64,000 bases of DNA from an uncultured Pseudomonadota bacterium (GCA_946479515.1 CAMLGF010000016.1:5236-69235), one strand, 5' to 3'; shown: positions 1-9,306, counted from the first letter of the stretch. The notes: generated by a model from the letters alone, not told the origin. Made by a program: numbers and translations.

Positions 1-1
1 C

Positions 2-235
2 GACGCGGGCAACTCGCCGGAGATCGCCCAGGACGATGCGGTCACGCTGCTGAGCGCGTCGTTGACGCTCGCGTCCGAGGACGACAAGTGGCGCTTCGTG
101 CTCGGGGCCAGCAATCTCACCGACGAGCTGTACCCGGTGGCGGGCACCTCGTCGCTGACCACGGCTTCCGGTTATGCGGAGATCATCTATGCGCGGCCAC
201 GCAGCGTCAGCCTGACAGTGACCCGCAACTTCTGA
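2..235 (+). CDS. TonB-dependent receptor, C-terminal fragment
   Basis: Only the last 77 codons lie in the window, so the true start is to the left. The reading frame is open from base 2 to TGA at 233-235. The translation has the alternating pattern of outer-membrane beta strands, including GASNLTDELYPV, the usual last-strand region of TonB-dependent receptors, and ends in aromatic Phe (TVTRNF), the C-terminal signal recognised by the BAM machinery. The family imports large nutrients (siderophores, oligosaccharides) across the outer membrane using TonB energy. The substrate cannot be told from this fragment. A strong hairpin follows the stop. Confidence 0.85.
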   Translation, partial: DAGNSPEIAQDDAVTLLSASLTLASEDDKWRFVLGASNLTDELYPVAGTSSLTTASGYAEIIYARPRSVSLTVTRNF

Positions 236-260
236 GCACGCAGTCCCCCTGCGGGCGATA

Positions 261-305
261 GCCCCGCCGCGGTGGCCGGATCTGTACCGGTGACCGCGGC
301 GGGGC
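261..305. terminator. Bidirectional hairpin terminator
   Basis: A perfect 13-bp stem (GCCCCGCCGCGGT at 261-273 with its complement at 293-305) closes a 19-nt loop. It sits between the convergent stop codons of the TonB receptor (235) and the FadR-type regulator (318). There is no clear T-run, so termination strength is uncertain. Confidence 0.6.
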
Positions 306-317
306 GACCTGCGCCGA

Positions 318-1118
318 TCAATCCGCCATCAGCTCCGCCACATTGATGACCGGCGTGCCGGGCGGCGGCTTCGGCCGCTGCTTGCGCGGCATGTCGAGGA
401 TGGCGAGGCGGATCAGGTTCACCATGGCATTGCGCGCACCTCGCGGATCCTTCGCCGCGATGGCGTCATACACTTTCTCGTGATCCGGCACCGCGTTGCG
501 CCGTACCTTGGCGAGGCGATGCTTGAACTCGGTGAGCGAGGTGACCGCGGAGGCCACGCCGTTGGTGAGCGAGACGATGTACGGGTTGCCGGTGGCCGAC
601 AGCAGCGCCGCATGGAATGACCGATCGGCGTCGCGGCCTCTTTCGGTGAGCAGCGTGTAGCGATCCATGTCGAGCAGCGCCTGCCGCATCTGGTCGAGAT
701 GCGCCTGGTTGCGCCGCACGGCCGCCAGCGCCGCGGCGGCGGGCTCGACCACGCTGCGCAGTTCAAAGATTCCGTGGATGACCTCGGGCCTGGGGACACC
801 TGCGAAGGTCCAGGCGAGTACGTCCGGGTCCAGCAGGTTCCACTCGGTGACGTCGCTCACGCGCGTGCCATGCCTCGGCCGGCTGTTCACCAGGCCCTTG
901 GCGCTCAGGATGCGCATGGCTTCTCGGTACGCCGTGCGTGACACTTTGCGGCGCGTGCTCGCCTCGATTTCGCCATCGAGGACGTGCCCGGGCTTGAGGG
1001 TGCCCGACACGATGGCGCGGCCGATGTCCCTTGCAATCGTGCCATGCACCCGCAGCCGCTGGCGTCCGGCCACCAGTGGTGTCGGCGCCTGGCGCGGACT
1101 CAGGCTGTTGCTCGGCAT
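318..1118 (-). CDS. FadR/GntR-family transcriptional regulator (FCD domain)
   Basis: A 266-residue one-component regulator. Residues about 22-92 form a GntR winged helix, with the FadR signature of IVSGTLKPGHVL followed by SRTAYREAMRIL and GLVNSRPRHGTRV. Residues about 110-240 are an all-helical FCD ligand domain with FHAALLSATGNP and DHEKVYDAI. In many FCD proteins a third metal-binding His lies in the last helix; here the equivalent stretch reads AMVNLIRL, with Asn. I chose ATG 1118 because AAAGGGGGG stands directly before it, although the frame is open further upstream. FCD regulators usually respond to sugar acids or small carboxylates. It may control the divergent esterase at 1243, which is inference from position. 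Confidence 0.9.
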   Translation of the reverse strand: MPSNSLSPRQAPTPLVAGRQRLRVHGTIARDIGRAIVSGTLKPGHVLDGEIEASTRRKVSRTAYREAMRILSAKGLVNSRPRHGTRVSDVTEWNLLDPDVLAWTFAGVPRPEVIHGIFELRSVVEPAAAALAAVRRNQAHLDQMRQALLDMDRYTLLTERGRDADRSFHAALLSATGNPYIVSLTNGVASAVTSLTEFKHRLAKVRRNAVPDHEKVYDAIAAKDPRGARNAMVNLIRLAILDMPRKQRPKPPPGTPVINVAELMAD

Positions 1119-1242
1119 GTTCCCCCCTTTGCGTCGCACAGTGTCTCCGATGCGCACTCTCATATCCAACGTCATCGTATCGGCATCGCGGCGCGCCGAG
1201 CGCATCGTAAACTGCCGGCAGGCAACTGCAGGGGGAAGCTCG

Positions 1243-2301
1243 ATGAGGACGAGATCGGTTCTGGTCGCCTTGATGGCGGGTTGTCTGCCGGGTTGGGCGT
1301 TCGCGCAAGTGCAGACCGAGGTTCCGCCAGTGGTCGCGAACGCGCGCCCCGCCGTCCTGGAGCGCGTCCAGGTGCACGGCGATTCGCTGGCCGGCAACCT
1401 GGAGGGAAACGCCGCCGAGCGCGACGTGTTCGTGTTCCTGCCTCCCGGCTATGCCAGCCATCCCAAGCGCCGCTATCCCGTGGTGTACGCGCTGCACGGC
1501 TATTCCATCGGCGCGGAACAGTGGACACACGAGATTCACGTGCCGCAGACGCTCGAGGGTGCTTTCGCCACGGGCACGCCGGAAATGATCGTGGTGCTGC
1601 CCGATGCCAAGACCGTGCACAACGGCTCGATGTACTCCAGCTCGATGACCACCGGCGACTTCGAGAACTTCGTGGCGCGCGACCTGGTCGCGTTCGTCGA
1701 TGCCCGCTACCGCACGCTGCCGGCGCGCGAGAGCCGCGGACTCGTGGGCCACTCGATGGGAGGCTACGGCGCCACGCGCATCGGCATGAAACATGCGGAC
1801 GTGTTCGGCGCGCTCTACATCATGAGCCCCTGCTGCCTGTCCGTGCGTCCGCCGCCGCCGGCGGAGATGCTCGCGACGCTGGCGGCGGTCAAGACGCCGG
1901 CGGATTCCGCCAAGCTGCCGTTCTTCGCGCGCGCCACGCTGGCCACGGCGGCCGCCTGGTCGCCGAACCCGAACAATCCGCCGCTGTATCTCGACCTGCC
2001 GGTGACGGAGGGCAAACCGAACCCCGAGGTGCTGGGCAAGTGGGCCGCGAATGCGCCGCTCGCCTTCGTCGACCAGTACATCGGCAGCTTGCGCCGGTAC
2101 GCCGCCATCGCGATCGACGTCGGCGACCAGGATGGCCTGCGCACGGACACCGCGGCACTGCAGGCCGTGCTACAGCGCTACGGCATCGGCAGCACCTTCG
2201 AGGAATACCACGGCACCCATACCAGCGCGGTGGCGGTGAGATTTCAGGATGAGGTGATGCCGTTCTTCGGCAAGCACCTGCGCTTCGACGCCGCAAAGTG
2301 A
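1243..2301 (+). CDS. Secreted esterase of the esterase-D/S-formylglutathione hydrolase type
   Basis: A 352-residue protein with a Sec signal peptide (residues 1-21, ending in AFA) and an alpha/beta-hydrolase core of the putative esterase family (PF00756). The nucleophile elbow GHSMGG places the catalytic Ser at residue 171, and YHGTHTSAV near the C-terminus probably supplies the His. The family includes feruloyl and acetyl-xylan esterases that remove acyl groups from hemicellulose, which suits the polysaccharide-degrading setting; the exact substrate is unknown. The start is ATG 1243, 6 nt after a GGGGGAAG ribosome-binding site. It is divergent from the FadR-type regulator. Confidence 0.88.
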   Translation: MRTRSVLVALMAGCLPGWAFAQVQTEVPPVVANARPAVLERVQVHGDSLAGNLEGNAAERDVFVFLPPGYASHPKRRYPVVYALHGYSIGAEQWTHEIHVPQTLEGAFATGTPEMIVVLPDAKTVHNGSMYSSSMTTGDFENFVARDLVAFVDARYRTLPARESRGLVGHSMGGYGATRIGMKHADVFGALYIMSPCCLSVRPPPPAEMLATLAAVKTPADSAKLPFFARATLATAAAWSPNPNNPPLYLDLPVTEGKPNPEVLGKWAANAPLAFVDQYIGSLRRYAAIAIDVGDQDGLRTDTAALQAVLQRYGIGSTFEEYHGTHTSAVAVRFQDEVMPFFGKHLRFDAAK

Positions 2302-2333
2302 CCCGCGCGGCTCCGCGGCCGCGCGGGTCTTTC
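2300..2333. terminator. Rho-independent terminator between convergent genes
   Basis: A perfect 11-bp stem (GACCCGCGCGG at 2300-2310, complement at 2319-2329) with an 8-nt loop, followed by TTTC. The left arm overlaps the esterase stop codon. The EF-hand gene ends at 2339 on the other strand, so the hairpin can serve both. Confidence 0.75.
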
Positions 2334-2338
2334 GGTCA

Positions 2339-2683
2339 CTACTGCTGCTGCGACCCGGAAGCCGAATCGTTGGTCTGGGTGACTTCGGCGCGTTCGATGA
2401 AGCCGTCGCCATTTCGATCGTAGCTCGAGAACTGCGCTTCGACCGTGGCGTTCGCCGCGGCCTCGGTCTTGGAGATTCGGCCGTCGCCATCGGTGTCGAG
2501 GGACTCGAACGTCGCGCCCTGTCCCTGGGAAGGCGCATTCTGGTCCGGCGCGCCCTGCTCCGGTGAGGTCTGGGTCGGCGGCTGCGCCGGGTTCGGTTGC
2601 GGTGGCGTGGACTGGCCGACCGCGGCCGCGAGCGGCAGCAACGCCAGGGCGGCGCCGGAGACGAACAGGCTGGATGCTTTCAT
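2339..2683 (-). CDS. Secreted EF-hand calcium-binding protein
   Basis: A 114-residue exported protein. Residues 1-22 are a Sec signal peptide and about 25-53 a Pro/Gln-rich spacer. Two EF-hand loops follow: DTDGDGRISKTE and DRNGDGFIERAE, each with Asp/Asn at positions 1, 3 and 5 and Glu at 12, as needed to bind calcium. The tail is Ser/Gln-rich. Small periplasmic EF-hand proteins of this sort are common in Xanthomonadales and relatives and have no agreed function. ATG 2683 was chosen over a longer frame because it starts the signal peptide. Confidence 0.88.
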   Translation of the reverse strand: MKASSLFVSGAALALLPLAAAVGQSTPPQPNPAQPPTQTSPEQGAPDQNAPSQGQGATFESLDTDGDGRISKTEAAANATVEAQFSSYDRNGDGFIERAEVTQTNDSASGSQQQ

Positions 2684-3261
2684 CGTGGTGGATCCTCTGT
2701 TGCGGATGGGTCTGTAGCTGAATGGAGTCACATTTCAGAGAGGCAATCCGCGTGCCAGCTCTCCGCGGCGCGGATCGCCTCGCCAGGCGCTCGCACGGGC
2801 CGCAGGTCGGCGCCGCTTTGCAAGTCGCGCCCTTGCGTACGCGAAGATTGCAACGCCACCCCGTGCTCCTGTAGGCCTAACTATCGGACCGGTCCTGCGC
2901 CGCCGTGGGAGGCGCGGCGACGTCGCCATTTGCAGGCGATCGACCGGCCGGGGGTGCCGCGGGTGGCGAGGATGGCGCGGCCACCGCGCCTATCTACCAA
3001 CCGGGGACGGTGGCACGGCGCCGGGCGGGCGTGCTCGCGCCCGCGATCGGCGCTCCGCCCGGCGTCATGCGCATCGATTCCGGGCGGCGATCCGGCGCCG
3101 TCAGCCCGAAGCACGGGGCGACGGCGTGACCATCGCCCGTGCGGACTTCCGGGCGGAATTCCCGGGCGCCAACGCCAATCTGTGACGCAGGCCGCCCGCG
3201 AAAGGCCTCCCGGGCCCTCGGGGGGGCTTCACATTGTCAGCCAGCGCGGTATGGTCGCAGC
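2684..3261. other. Gene-free stretch upstream of otsB
   Basis: I recognise no gene in these 578 bases. Open frames exist on both strands but translate to Arg/Ala/Gly-rich sequence with no domain, no signal peptide and no convincing ribosome-binding site. The stretch holds one CTAACTA (2877-2883) and one CTATCTA (2990-2996) of the recurring heptamers described in the findings. It must contain the promoters of the EF-hand gene and of otsB. A decayed gene is possible but not supported. Confidence 0.5.
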
Positions 3262-4005
3262 ATGAGTGCCCACACCGCGCTGATCAGAAGCCACGATCTC
3301 GCCCTGTTCCTCGACGTCGACGGCACGCTGCTGGAGATCGCCGCCACACCCGACCGCGTGCGGGTGCCGGCATCCCTGCGCAACACGCTGCAACTGTCGT
3401 TCCAGCGACAGCACGGTGCGCTGGCCCTGCTGAGCGGCCGTTCGCTCGCCGAGCTCGACCGGCTGTTCGCGCCCTGCGCCTTCCCCGCCTCCGGCAAGCA
3501 TGGTCTCGAAGTGCGACTGCCCGATGGCCGGGTGATACAGCCCAACATCAATCCCAGCGCGCTGGATCGCGCGCGGCGGTGGCTCGGCCTGTTGCGACAG
3601 GAGAATCGCGGCCTGCTGCTCGAGGACAAGGGCGTCGCGCTCGCCATGCACTACCGTCTCGCCCCCAGCCTCGCGCCCGAGGTCGAGCTGGCCATGAACG
3701 AGCTGGCCGCCGAACTGGGCGATCAGTTCGTAGTCCGCCGCGGCAAGTCGGTGCTCGAGCTCATGCCGCGCGGCTTCAGCGAACGCAGCGCCATCGAGCT
3801 GCTCATGGCCCAGCGTGAGTTCTCCGGCCGCACGCCGGTGTTCGTCGGTGACGATCCCAGCGATGAAGTCGGCTTCCAGGCCGTGAACGAGATGGGCGGC
3901 CACAGCATCCGCGTCGGCAACATGGAAGAGACCTCGGCCCGCTACCGGTTCAGCACCGTCGCCACGGTGCAAGCGTGGCTGCGGGACCGCAATCTCAATC
4001 GTTGA
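3262..4005 (+). CDS. otsB: Trehalose-6-phosphate phosphatase
   Basis: A 247-residue cytoplasmic HAD phosphatase that removes phosphate from trehalose 6-phosphate to yield trehalose, an osmoprotectant. HAD motif I is LDVDGTLL (residues about 15-22; the first Asp is the nucleophile and the second the acid/base). The cap region contains GKHGLEVR, typical of OtsB. The acidic motif is GDDPSDEVGF near residue 195; the family usually has GDDxTDE, so Ser for Thr is a conservative change. Length matches the family. No otsA (trehalose-phosphate synthase) is next to it, so the partner must be elsewhere. Confidence 0.9.
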   Translation: MSAHTALIRSHDLALFLDVDGTLLEIAATPDRVRVPASLRNTLQLSFQRQHGALALLSGRSLAELDRLFAPCAFPASGKHGLEVRLPDGRVIQPNINPSALDRARRWLGLLRQENRGLLLEDKGVALAMHYRLAPSLAPEVELAMNELAAELGDQFVVRRGKSVLELMPRGFSERSAIELLMAQREFSGRTPVFVGDDPSDEVGFQAVNEMGGHSIRVGNMEETSARYRFSTVATVQAWLRDRNLNR

Positions 4006-4029
4006 TCCGGCTGATGTCCCGGGAGCCCC

Positions 4030-5958
4030 TCAGGGCACCACCGGCAATATCACCGCGCTCGCCGTGTCACCGCCGAACCAGACACTCTGCATCGCCTTTC
4101 GGTAATCGCCGGGCTTTGCGTACATGATGTTGTCCACATAAGTCTGCGGATTGCGGTCGTAAAGCGGGAACAGGCTGGACTGCACCTGCACCATGATGCG
4201 ATGCCCCGGCAGGAACACGTGGTTCACGTGCGGCAATGACCAGCGGTAGTGCTCGACCTTGCCCGGCTTCAGCGGCGCCGGTTGCGCGAAGCTCTTGAGA
4301 TATCGGCCGCGGAAGATCTCGATGCCGATGGGCAGCTCATAACCCGCCATGGTCGGCTTCGCGCCCTGCGCGGCGTCTTCCGGCATGTCGTTGGGATAGA
4401 CATCGATCAGCTTCACCACCCAGTCGCTGTCCGTGCCGGTGGTGGCGGCGAACAATTGCACCTCGGGCGCACCCATGATGTGCACCGGCGCGTCGAGCGG
4501 CGCGCTGCGCCACGAGGCCACGTCGGGCCGCTCCGAGACGAAGCGCTGATCGCGGATGAGCCAGGGCTTCCACTGCGACGCGTCGCCCATGTCGATGGGC
4601 CGCGGCAGGAACGGCACGGGCTTGGCGGGGTCGCTCACGTATTCCTGGTGGCCCGCGGTCTTCGCCTTGTCGAAGGCCAGCGCGCCATTCGCGCCGAGGT
4701 AGATAGGCCGTGGGGCCCCCACCGGCCAGCGTGCCGAGGGCTGCCACTCGTTGATGCCCGTGGCATAGGTGAGCACGGGTGGCGTCTTCGGATCCGGACC
4801 GCCCTTGAGCCAGTGATCGAAGAACGGCTTGACGTACTTGACCCGCCATTCGCGCGCCGTGTCGCCGGTGAAGATCAACGCGCCGAGGTCGTAGCCGTAG
4901 TGGTTGGCGCCCGAATGCCGCCACGGGCCGATGTGCAGCGACACCTTGTCATTGTTCCGGTCCTTGGGTTCCAGCGCGCGATACACGGCAGGACCGCCAT
5001 AACTGTCTTCCTGGTCCCATTGCCCCACTTCGATCAGCGTGGGCACGGTCAGCGGACGGGCCGCGAGCCATTTGTCCACGGCCTGCAGCGACCAGAAGCG
5101 CGTGTAGGCGGGATTCTCCAGGAACTTGCGCACACCCGGGTAGTGAGCCGCGCCCAATCGGCTGGCGAAGTCCGCCATCGAGCCCGCCTCGAGATAGCGC
5201 GTGTAGTCGTCGCCGCCGCCGAGTGCGAACTCACCGTTGCCCTCGCCCTTGCCGGTGGACAGCTCCACGAGATAGTCGATGGAGCTCACGCGGAAGGCGC
5301 CGTTGTGGAACCAGTCGTCGCCCATCCAGCCGTCGACCATCGGGCTCTGCGGCACCGCCGCCTTGAGCGCCGGATGCGGATTGATCTCGGCCATGAGCGT
5401 GGTGAAGCCGAGATAGCTCGAGCCGATGACGCCGACGTTGCCATTGGATTCCGGCGTGTTCTTCACCAGCCAGTCGATGGTGTCGTAGGCATCGGTGGAT
5501 TCGTCGATGCCGGTGTCGTTGAGCGGCCCGACGATCGGGCGGTTGAGCACCCACTGGCCCTCGGAGCGATGCAGCCCGCGTATGTCCTGGTACACGCGGA
5601 TGTAGCCGTCGTCGAAGAACTCGGCATCCATCACTTCGAGAATGTCGACGCCGCGCTGGCTCGCCACGCGGTGCGTGGAATGGTGCGCGTCATAGGGTGT
5701 GCGCGACAGCAGTATGGGCGCCCCGGACACGCCCTTTTTCATCACCACCACGGTGTAGAGCTTCACGCCGTCGCGCATGGGCACCATGGCCTCGCGGCGG
5801 ATGAAATCCGCGGCGGGCAGCACCTGTTCGTAGTGGTCCATGACATCCGGTGTCATGGGCGTCACCGGCGCCGGTGGCAGGCCGTTCTGGGAAAGCACCG
5901 CGCGCGCGCTGAACGCGAGCGTGGCGATCACGAGAGTACGCAGGGGAAAATGTTTCAT
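4030..5958 (-). CDS. Secreted CocE/NonD (peptidase S15) family hydrolase
   Basis: A 642-residue exported enzyme with an N-terminal signal peptide (MKHFPLRTLVIATLAFSARA). The alpha/beta-hydrolase domain of the X-Pro dipeptidyl-peptidase/CocE family has the nucleophile elbow GVIGSSYLGFT. Later segments WDQEDSYGG and GPWRHSG carry the likely Asp and His. The C-terminal third (VPHVNHVFLPGHRIMVQVQSS) is the jelly-roll domain of alpha-amino acid ester hydrolases, glutaryl acylases and cocaine esterase. Substrates in this family are esters or amides of small acids; specificity cannot be read here. ATG 5958 was preferred over an upstream ATG at 5982 because it directly starts the signal peptide. Confidence 0.88.
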   Translation of the reverse strand: MKHFPLRTLVIATLAFSARAVLSQNGLPPAPVTPMTPDVMDHYEQVLPAADFIRREAMVPMRDGVKLYTVVVMKKGVSGAPILLSRTPYDAHHSTHRVASQRGVDILEVMDAEFFDDGYIRVYQDIRGLHRSEGQWVLNRPIVGPLNDTGIDESTDAYDTIDWLVKNTPESNGNVGVIGSSYLGFTTLMAEINPHPALKAAVPQSPMVDGWMGDDWFHNGAFRVSSIDYLVELSTGKGEGNGEFALGGGDDYTRYLEAGSMADFASRLGAAHYPGVRKFLENPAYTRFWSLQAVDKWLAARPLTVPTLIEVGQWDQEDSYGGPAVYRALEPKDRNNDKVSLHIGPWRHSGANHYGYDLGALIFTGDTAREWRVKYVKPFFDHWLKGGPDPKTPPVLTYATGINEWQPSARWPVGAPRPIYLGANGALAFDKAKTAGHQEYVSDPAKPVPFLPRPIDMGDASQWKPWLIRDQRFVSERPDVASWRSAPLDAPVHIMGAPEVQLFAATTGTDSDWVVKLIDVYPNDMPEDAAQGAKPTMAGYELPIGIEIFRGRYLKSFAQPAPLKPGKVEHYRWSLPHVNHVFLPGHRIMVQVQSSLFPLYDRNPQTYVDNIMYAKPGDYRKAMQSVWFGGDTASAVILPVVP

Positions 5959-6027
5959 GGCATCGCAGCCTACGAGGCGCATCGCCGCGCTGCAAGGCGA
6001 TGGCCGGAGGATGATCGCGGACAGCGC

Positions 6028-6519
6028 TTATTGCTTCGTGTACTTGCCGTCGAATACCACCCGCCACTCTCCGCGGGCATTCACGGCTTCCCAGAGCTGG
6101 CGCACGGAGCCATCGGCATGCGGCGTCCAGGTGACGCGCTGCTTTGCGGGCGCGCCATCCGCGCCCGGCGCCACGCCCTCGAGCACCATGCTCTTTCCGT
6201 TCCAGCGGCCTTCGAGCGTGAGCAGCAGGCCCGTGTCGTCCACCCAGGTCTGATGCCAGAGCTGGCGTGCCACGTCGTAGACGTTGAGGCTTTCGCCGCT
6301 GTAACCGCGGCCATTCGCATAGCGCTCATGGATCACGCAGCCGCCATACTCACGCGTGATGCGGTTGAGCCCGGCGAGCGTGCCGTCGGGACGATGCACC
6401 TGCCAGTCGCCCAGCCAGAAATCGAACTGGCGATGCTCGGCCGCGGTGCAGGCGGGCGGTGCCGCGGCATGACTCGCGGCGGCTGCGAGCAACCCCAGCG
6501 CGCAGAGGAAGCGATTCAT
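6028..6519 (-). CDS. Small exported protein of DUF1579-like type
   Basis: A 163-residue protein with a signal peptide (residues 1-19, MNRFLCALGLLAAAASHAAA). The core FDFWLGDWQVHRPDG, with later TWVDDTGLLLTLEGRWNGKSMVLEG and YTKQ at the end, matches the lipocalin-like DUF1579 type of secreted or cytosolic small proteins, which have no known activity. Its ATG overlaps the TGA of the upstream beta-propeller gene by four bases (ATGA), so the two are probably translationally coupled and act together. Confidence 0.75.
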   Translation of the reverse strand: MNRFLCALGLLAAAASHAAAPPACTAAEHRQFDFWLGDWQVHRPDGTLAGLNRITREYGGCVIHERYANGRGYSGESLNVYDVARQLWHQTWVDDTGLLLTLEGRWNGKSMVLEGVAPGADGAPAKQRVTWTPHADGSVRQLWEAVNARGEWRVVFDGKYTKQ

Positions 6520-8021
6520 TTGGGCAGCCCCCCGAGTTCGAATGCATACAGCCGGCCGTTGAGATCCGCCGCGTACAGCATGCCGTCGGCGATCACCGGG
6601 GCGGCACCGAAACCCCAGGCCTGGCCCGCCTTCACGGCATCCTCGGACGGAGGGTCGAGATAGACCCAGCGGATCGTGCCGGTGCGGCGGTCCATTCCCA
6701 CCAGGGCGCCGGCGCGCGGCCCCGGAAAAGGGCCGCCCCCCACGGTGCCGGCGACCAGCCACTCCTTATTAATAGCGACGCGCTGCCAGGCATAGCCGGG
6801 AACCGCCGTTTTCCACCGCAGTGCGCCATCGGCGAGATCGCGCGCATACACGTGCACGGCATCCGAGGAGCCTGTATAGACCACCCCGTCGCCCACCACG
6901 GCGGGCGATTCGATCCACGAAAACCAGTAGTAGCGGCGCCACTGTTCCCGGCCGGTGGCGGCATCCAGCGAGATCAGGTCGTAGCTGCGGCTGCCCACCA
7001 GCACCCGGTCCCCGGCAACGGTCAGATCGCCAGGCACCGCGAGCGCGGCGTCGAAAGTCCAGCGCGCACTGCCGTCACGCGCAGACACGGCACTCACCTT
7101 GCCGTCATAGGCGGCGAAGATCACCAGGTCGCGATACAGCGCAGGGGTCGCCGTCATGAGGTCGCCGGCCGTGACGCGCCAGCGCTCGCGTCCGGTGGCG
7201 GCGTCCAGCGCATAGAGAGTGTGGTCGCGGCTCGCCAGATACACGCGGTCCCGGTCCGCGGCCACGCTCGAGCCGAAGCGGTCCCAGCGCGTTCCCTTCT
7301 CGTTGGTCGGCAGGCGCGGCGCGCTGCCGGTGTCGACGCGCGCGCGCCAGCTTTCCACGCCGCTCCGCCGGTCGAGCTTGTAGAGGTATCCCGAGTCGGA
7401 ATGTAGATAGACGTGGTCACCGATGGCCCGCGGCTGCGCGCGCACCGGCTTGCCGGAGGCGAACGTCCAGAGCACCCGCCCGGTGCGGTCGAAGGCATGC
7501 AGCACGCCGGCTTCATTGGCCACGTACAAGGTGCCGTCGCGGGCGCGCTCGATGCCGGCCCACACGGGCACGCCGCCGGTGTCCACCGACCATTTCGCCG
7601 TCGGCCGCGGCGCCGGCCAGGCGTTCGCGGGCGGCTTCACCAGGGGCTCAGCGCGCGTGAACTTCACCGGGATCGCATACACCGGCGCGGCCTCCGCCGG
7701 TATCACGCCACTCAGGGTGCGCGTCGCCGCGTTCCAGGACAGTGGAAATGCCAGGCCCTTCGTGTCGATGGAATTTCCCTCGAGCGCGACTTCACCCAGG
7801 TTGATGTCGTACGCGCCGATGGCGGTCAAGGACAGATGCGCCTCGCGCTTGCCGTCCTTCTCGAGGAACTGCAGCGCGAGGTGCGAGGTTTCGCCGCCAT
7901 GCTCCGGGTCCGCCGACCACCATCCCGCCAGATCCTGGAATTGCACGACGGTCTGTGCCCGGGCCGCCATCGCCGCCGTCGCGGTTACGAGCCACAGGAA
8001 GGAACGCAGCGAGGTCTTCAT
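6516..8021 (-). CDS. Exported PQQ-like beta-propeller repeat protein
   Basis: A 501-residue protein. Residues 1-22 are a signal peptide (MKTSLRSFLWLVTATAAMAARA). The second half is a run of about eight propeller blades with the PQQ-repeat consensus, for example LYVANEAGVLHAFDRTG, VYLASRDHTLYALDAATGRERW and MLYAADLNGRLYAFELGG. Blades usually end in Trp after the turn, as here (RERW, SARW, REQW). Such propellers scaffold protein or cofactor binding; I do not see the active-site set of quinoprotein alcohol dehydrogenases, so catalysis is not claimed. It ends in ATGA overlap with the small gene downstream. Confidence 0.82.
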   Translation of the reverse strand: MKTSLRSFLWLVTATAAMAARAQTVVQFQDLAGWWSADPEHGGETSHLALQFLEKDGKREAHLSLTAIGAYDINLGEVALEGNSIDTKGLAFPLSWNAATRTLSGVIPAEAAPVYAIPVKFTRAEPLVKPPANAWPAPRPTAKWSVDTGGVPVWAGIERARDGTLYVANEAGVLHAFDRTGRVLWTFASGKPVRAQPRAIGDHVYLHSDSGYLYKLDRRSGVESWRARVDTGSAPRLPTNEKGTRWDRFGSSVAADRDRVYLASRDHTLYALDAATGRERWRVTAGDLMTATPALYRDLVIFAAYDGKVSAVSARDGSARWTFDAALAVPGDLTVAGDRVLVGSRSYDLISLDAATGREQWRRYYWFSWIESPAVVGDGVVYTGSSDAVHVYARDLADGALRWKTAVPGYAWQRVAINKEWLVAGTVGGGPFPGPRAGALVGMDRRTGTIRWVYLDPPSEDAVKAGQAWGFGAAPVIADGMLYAADLNGRLYAFELGGLPK

Positions 8022-8122
8022 GCGGCGACGCTCGCGGACGCGCAATGCAGTGTCAACCTGCATTCGGCCAGCGGTACAGCCCGCGCGACAAAGCGTTGCG
8101 CGGCGGTTAGATTTGCACGGTC

Positions 8123-9292
8123 ATGAGAATCTGCATCAGCGGCGCGGGAGTGGCCGGGCCCGCGCTCGCCCATTGGCTGCTGCGTCAGGGGCATGAACCC
8201 ACGTTGGTCGAGATCGCTTCGCATTTCCGGGATGGCGGCTACATCATCGACTTCTGGGGCAAGGGCTACGAGCTCGCCGATCGCATGGGCATCCTGCAGC
8301 AGGTACTGGCTCGCGGCTACCGCGTGCGTGAAGTGCGCCTGGTGAATGCCCGGGGCCGCAAGTGCGGCGGCTTCACCACCGAGGCGATGGCCCGCGCGGT
8401 CGGTGGCAGGTTCGTCAGCCTGCCGCGCGGCGACCTCGCCGGCATTCTCTACGACACGGTCAGGGATCGTGTCGAGACCCTGTTCGACAACAGCATCGCC
8501 TCGCTCACCGACACCGGGCGCACCGTGCAGGTGGAATTCACGCACGCCGCGCCTCGCGAATTCGACCTGGTGATCGGCGCCGACGGATTGCACTCCAACG
8601 TTCGCCGCCTGGTGTTTGCGCCCGAGGCCGGCCGCGAGACCTTTCTCGGATGTCACGTCGCCGCCTTCGAAGTCGCCGGCTATCGACCCCGCGACGAGCT
8701 CGTTTACGTGAGCTACGCCGAGCCCGGCCGGCAGATCGCGCGCTTCGCGATGCGCGACGACCGCACGGTGTTCATGCTGATCTTCGCGAGCGACCAGCCG
8801 ATCGAAGCGCCCGGCGGCGGCGAGCGCGGCATCCTGGAGAAAACCTTCCGTGGCATGGGCTGGGAGACCGACGCGATTCTCGCCGCCATGGCGCGCGCGG
8901 ATTCGGTTTATTTCGATCGCGTGAGCCAGGTACATCCGCAACCCTGGAGCGTCGGACGCGTGGCGCTGATGGGCGACGCGGCGCACTGCCCCTCGTTGCT
9001 GGCCGGTGAAGGCTGCGCGCTCGCCATCATCGACGCCTACGTGCTCGCGGGCGAGCTCGCGCGCGCCGGAGGCGACCACGCCACCGCCTTCGGCGCCTAT
9101 GAAAACCGGCTGCGCGGCTTCATCGACGGCAAGCAGCGCGCCGCGCGGAATTTCGCCAGCCAGTTCGCCCCGAGAACCCGGTTCGGTCTGCTCGCGCGCC
9201 GCTGGGCCACGCATGCCATGAGCATCCCGGGTGTGGCGCAGTTGTTGCTCGGCCGCGCGCTGCGCGACGACGTCGACCTTCCGGATTATTGA
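8123..9292 (+). CDS. FAD-dependent aromatic-type monooxygenase
   Basis: A 389-residue cytoplasmic flavoprotein of the PF01494 group (PHBH/TetX-like). The dinucleotide-binding motif is ISGAGVAGPALAHWLLRQGHEPTLVE at the N-terminus (GxGxxG followed by Glu for ribose). The middle motif is DLVIGADGLHSNVR (the DG motif), and the second FAD motif is ALMGDAAHCPSLLAGEGCALAI, all in the standard order. These enzymes use NAD(P)H and oxygen to hydroxylate small aromatic or polyketide substrates. The gene stands alone, convergent with a response regulator 14 bp away, so context gives no substrate. Confidence 0.9.
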   Translation: MRICISGAGVAGPALAHWLLRQGHEPTLVEIASHFRDGGYIIDFWGKGYELADRMGILQQVLARGYRVREVRLVNARGRKCGGFTTEAMARAVGGRFVSLPRGDLAGILYDTVRDRVETLFDNSIASLTDTGRTVQVEFTHAAPREFDLVIGADGLHSNVRRLVFAPEAGRETFLGCHVAAFEVAGYRPRDELVYVSYAEPGRQIARFAMRDDRTVFMLIFASDQPIEAPGGGERGILEKTFRGMGWETDAILAAMARADSVYFDRVSQVHPQPWSVGRVALMGDAAHCPSLLAGEGCALAIIDAYVLAGELARAGGDHATAFGAYENRLRGFIDGKQRAARNFASQFAPRTRFGLLARRWATHAMSIPGVAQLLLGRALRDDVDLPDY

Positions 9293-9306
9293 AGGACGCC
9301 GGCCGA

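Noticed and set aside
2905..3129. Short open frames in the gap before otsB
   Set aside because: No ribosome-binding site, no family resemblance, low-complexity Arg/Ala/Gly composition.
4249..6663. 804-codon open frame on the plus strand
   Set aside because: Antisense to the CocE/NonD hydrolase and its neighbours; Arg/His/Ala-rich with no domain. A by-product of high GC.
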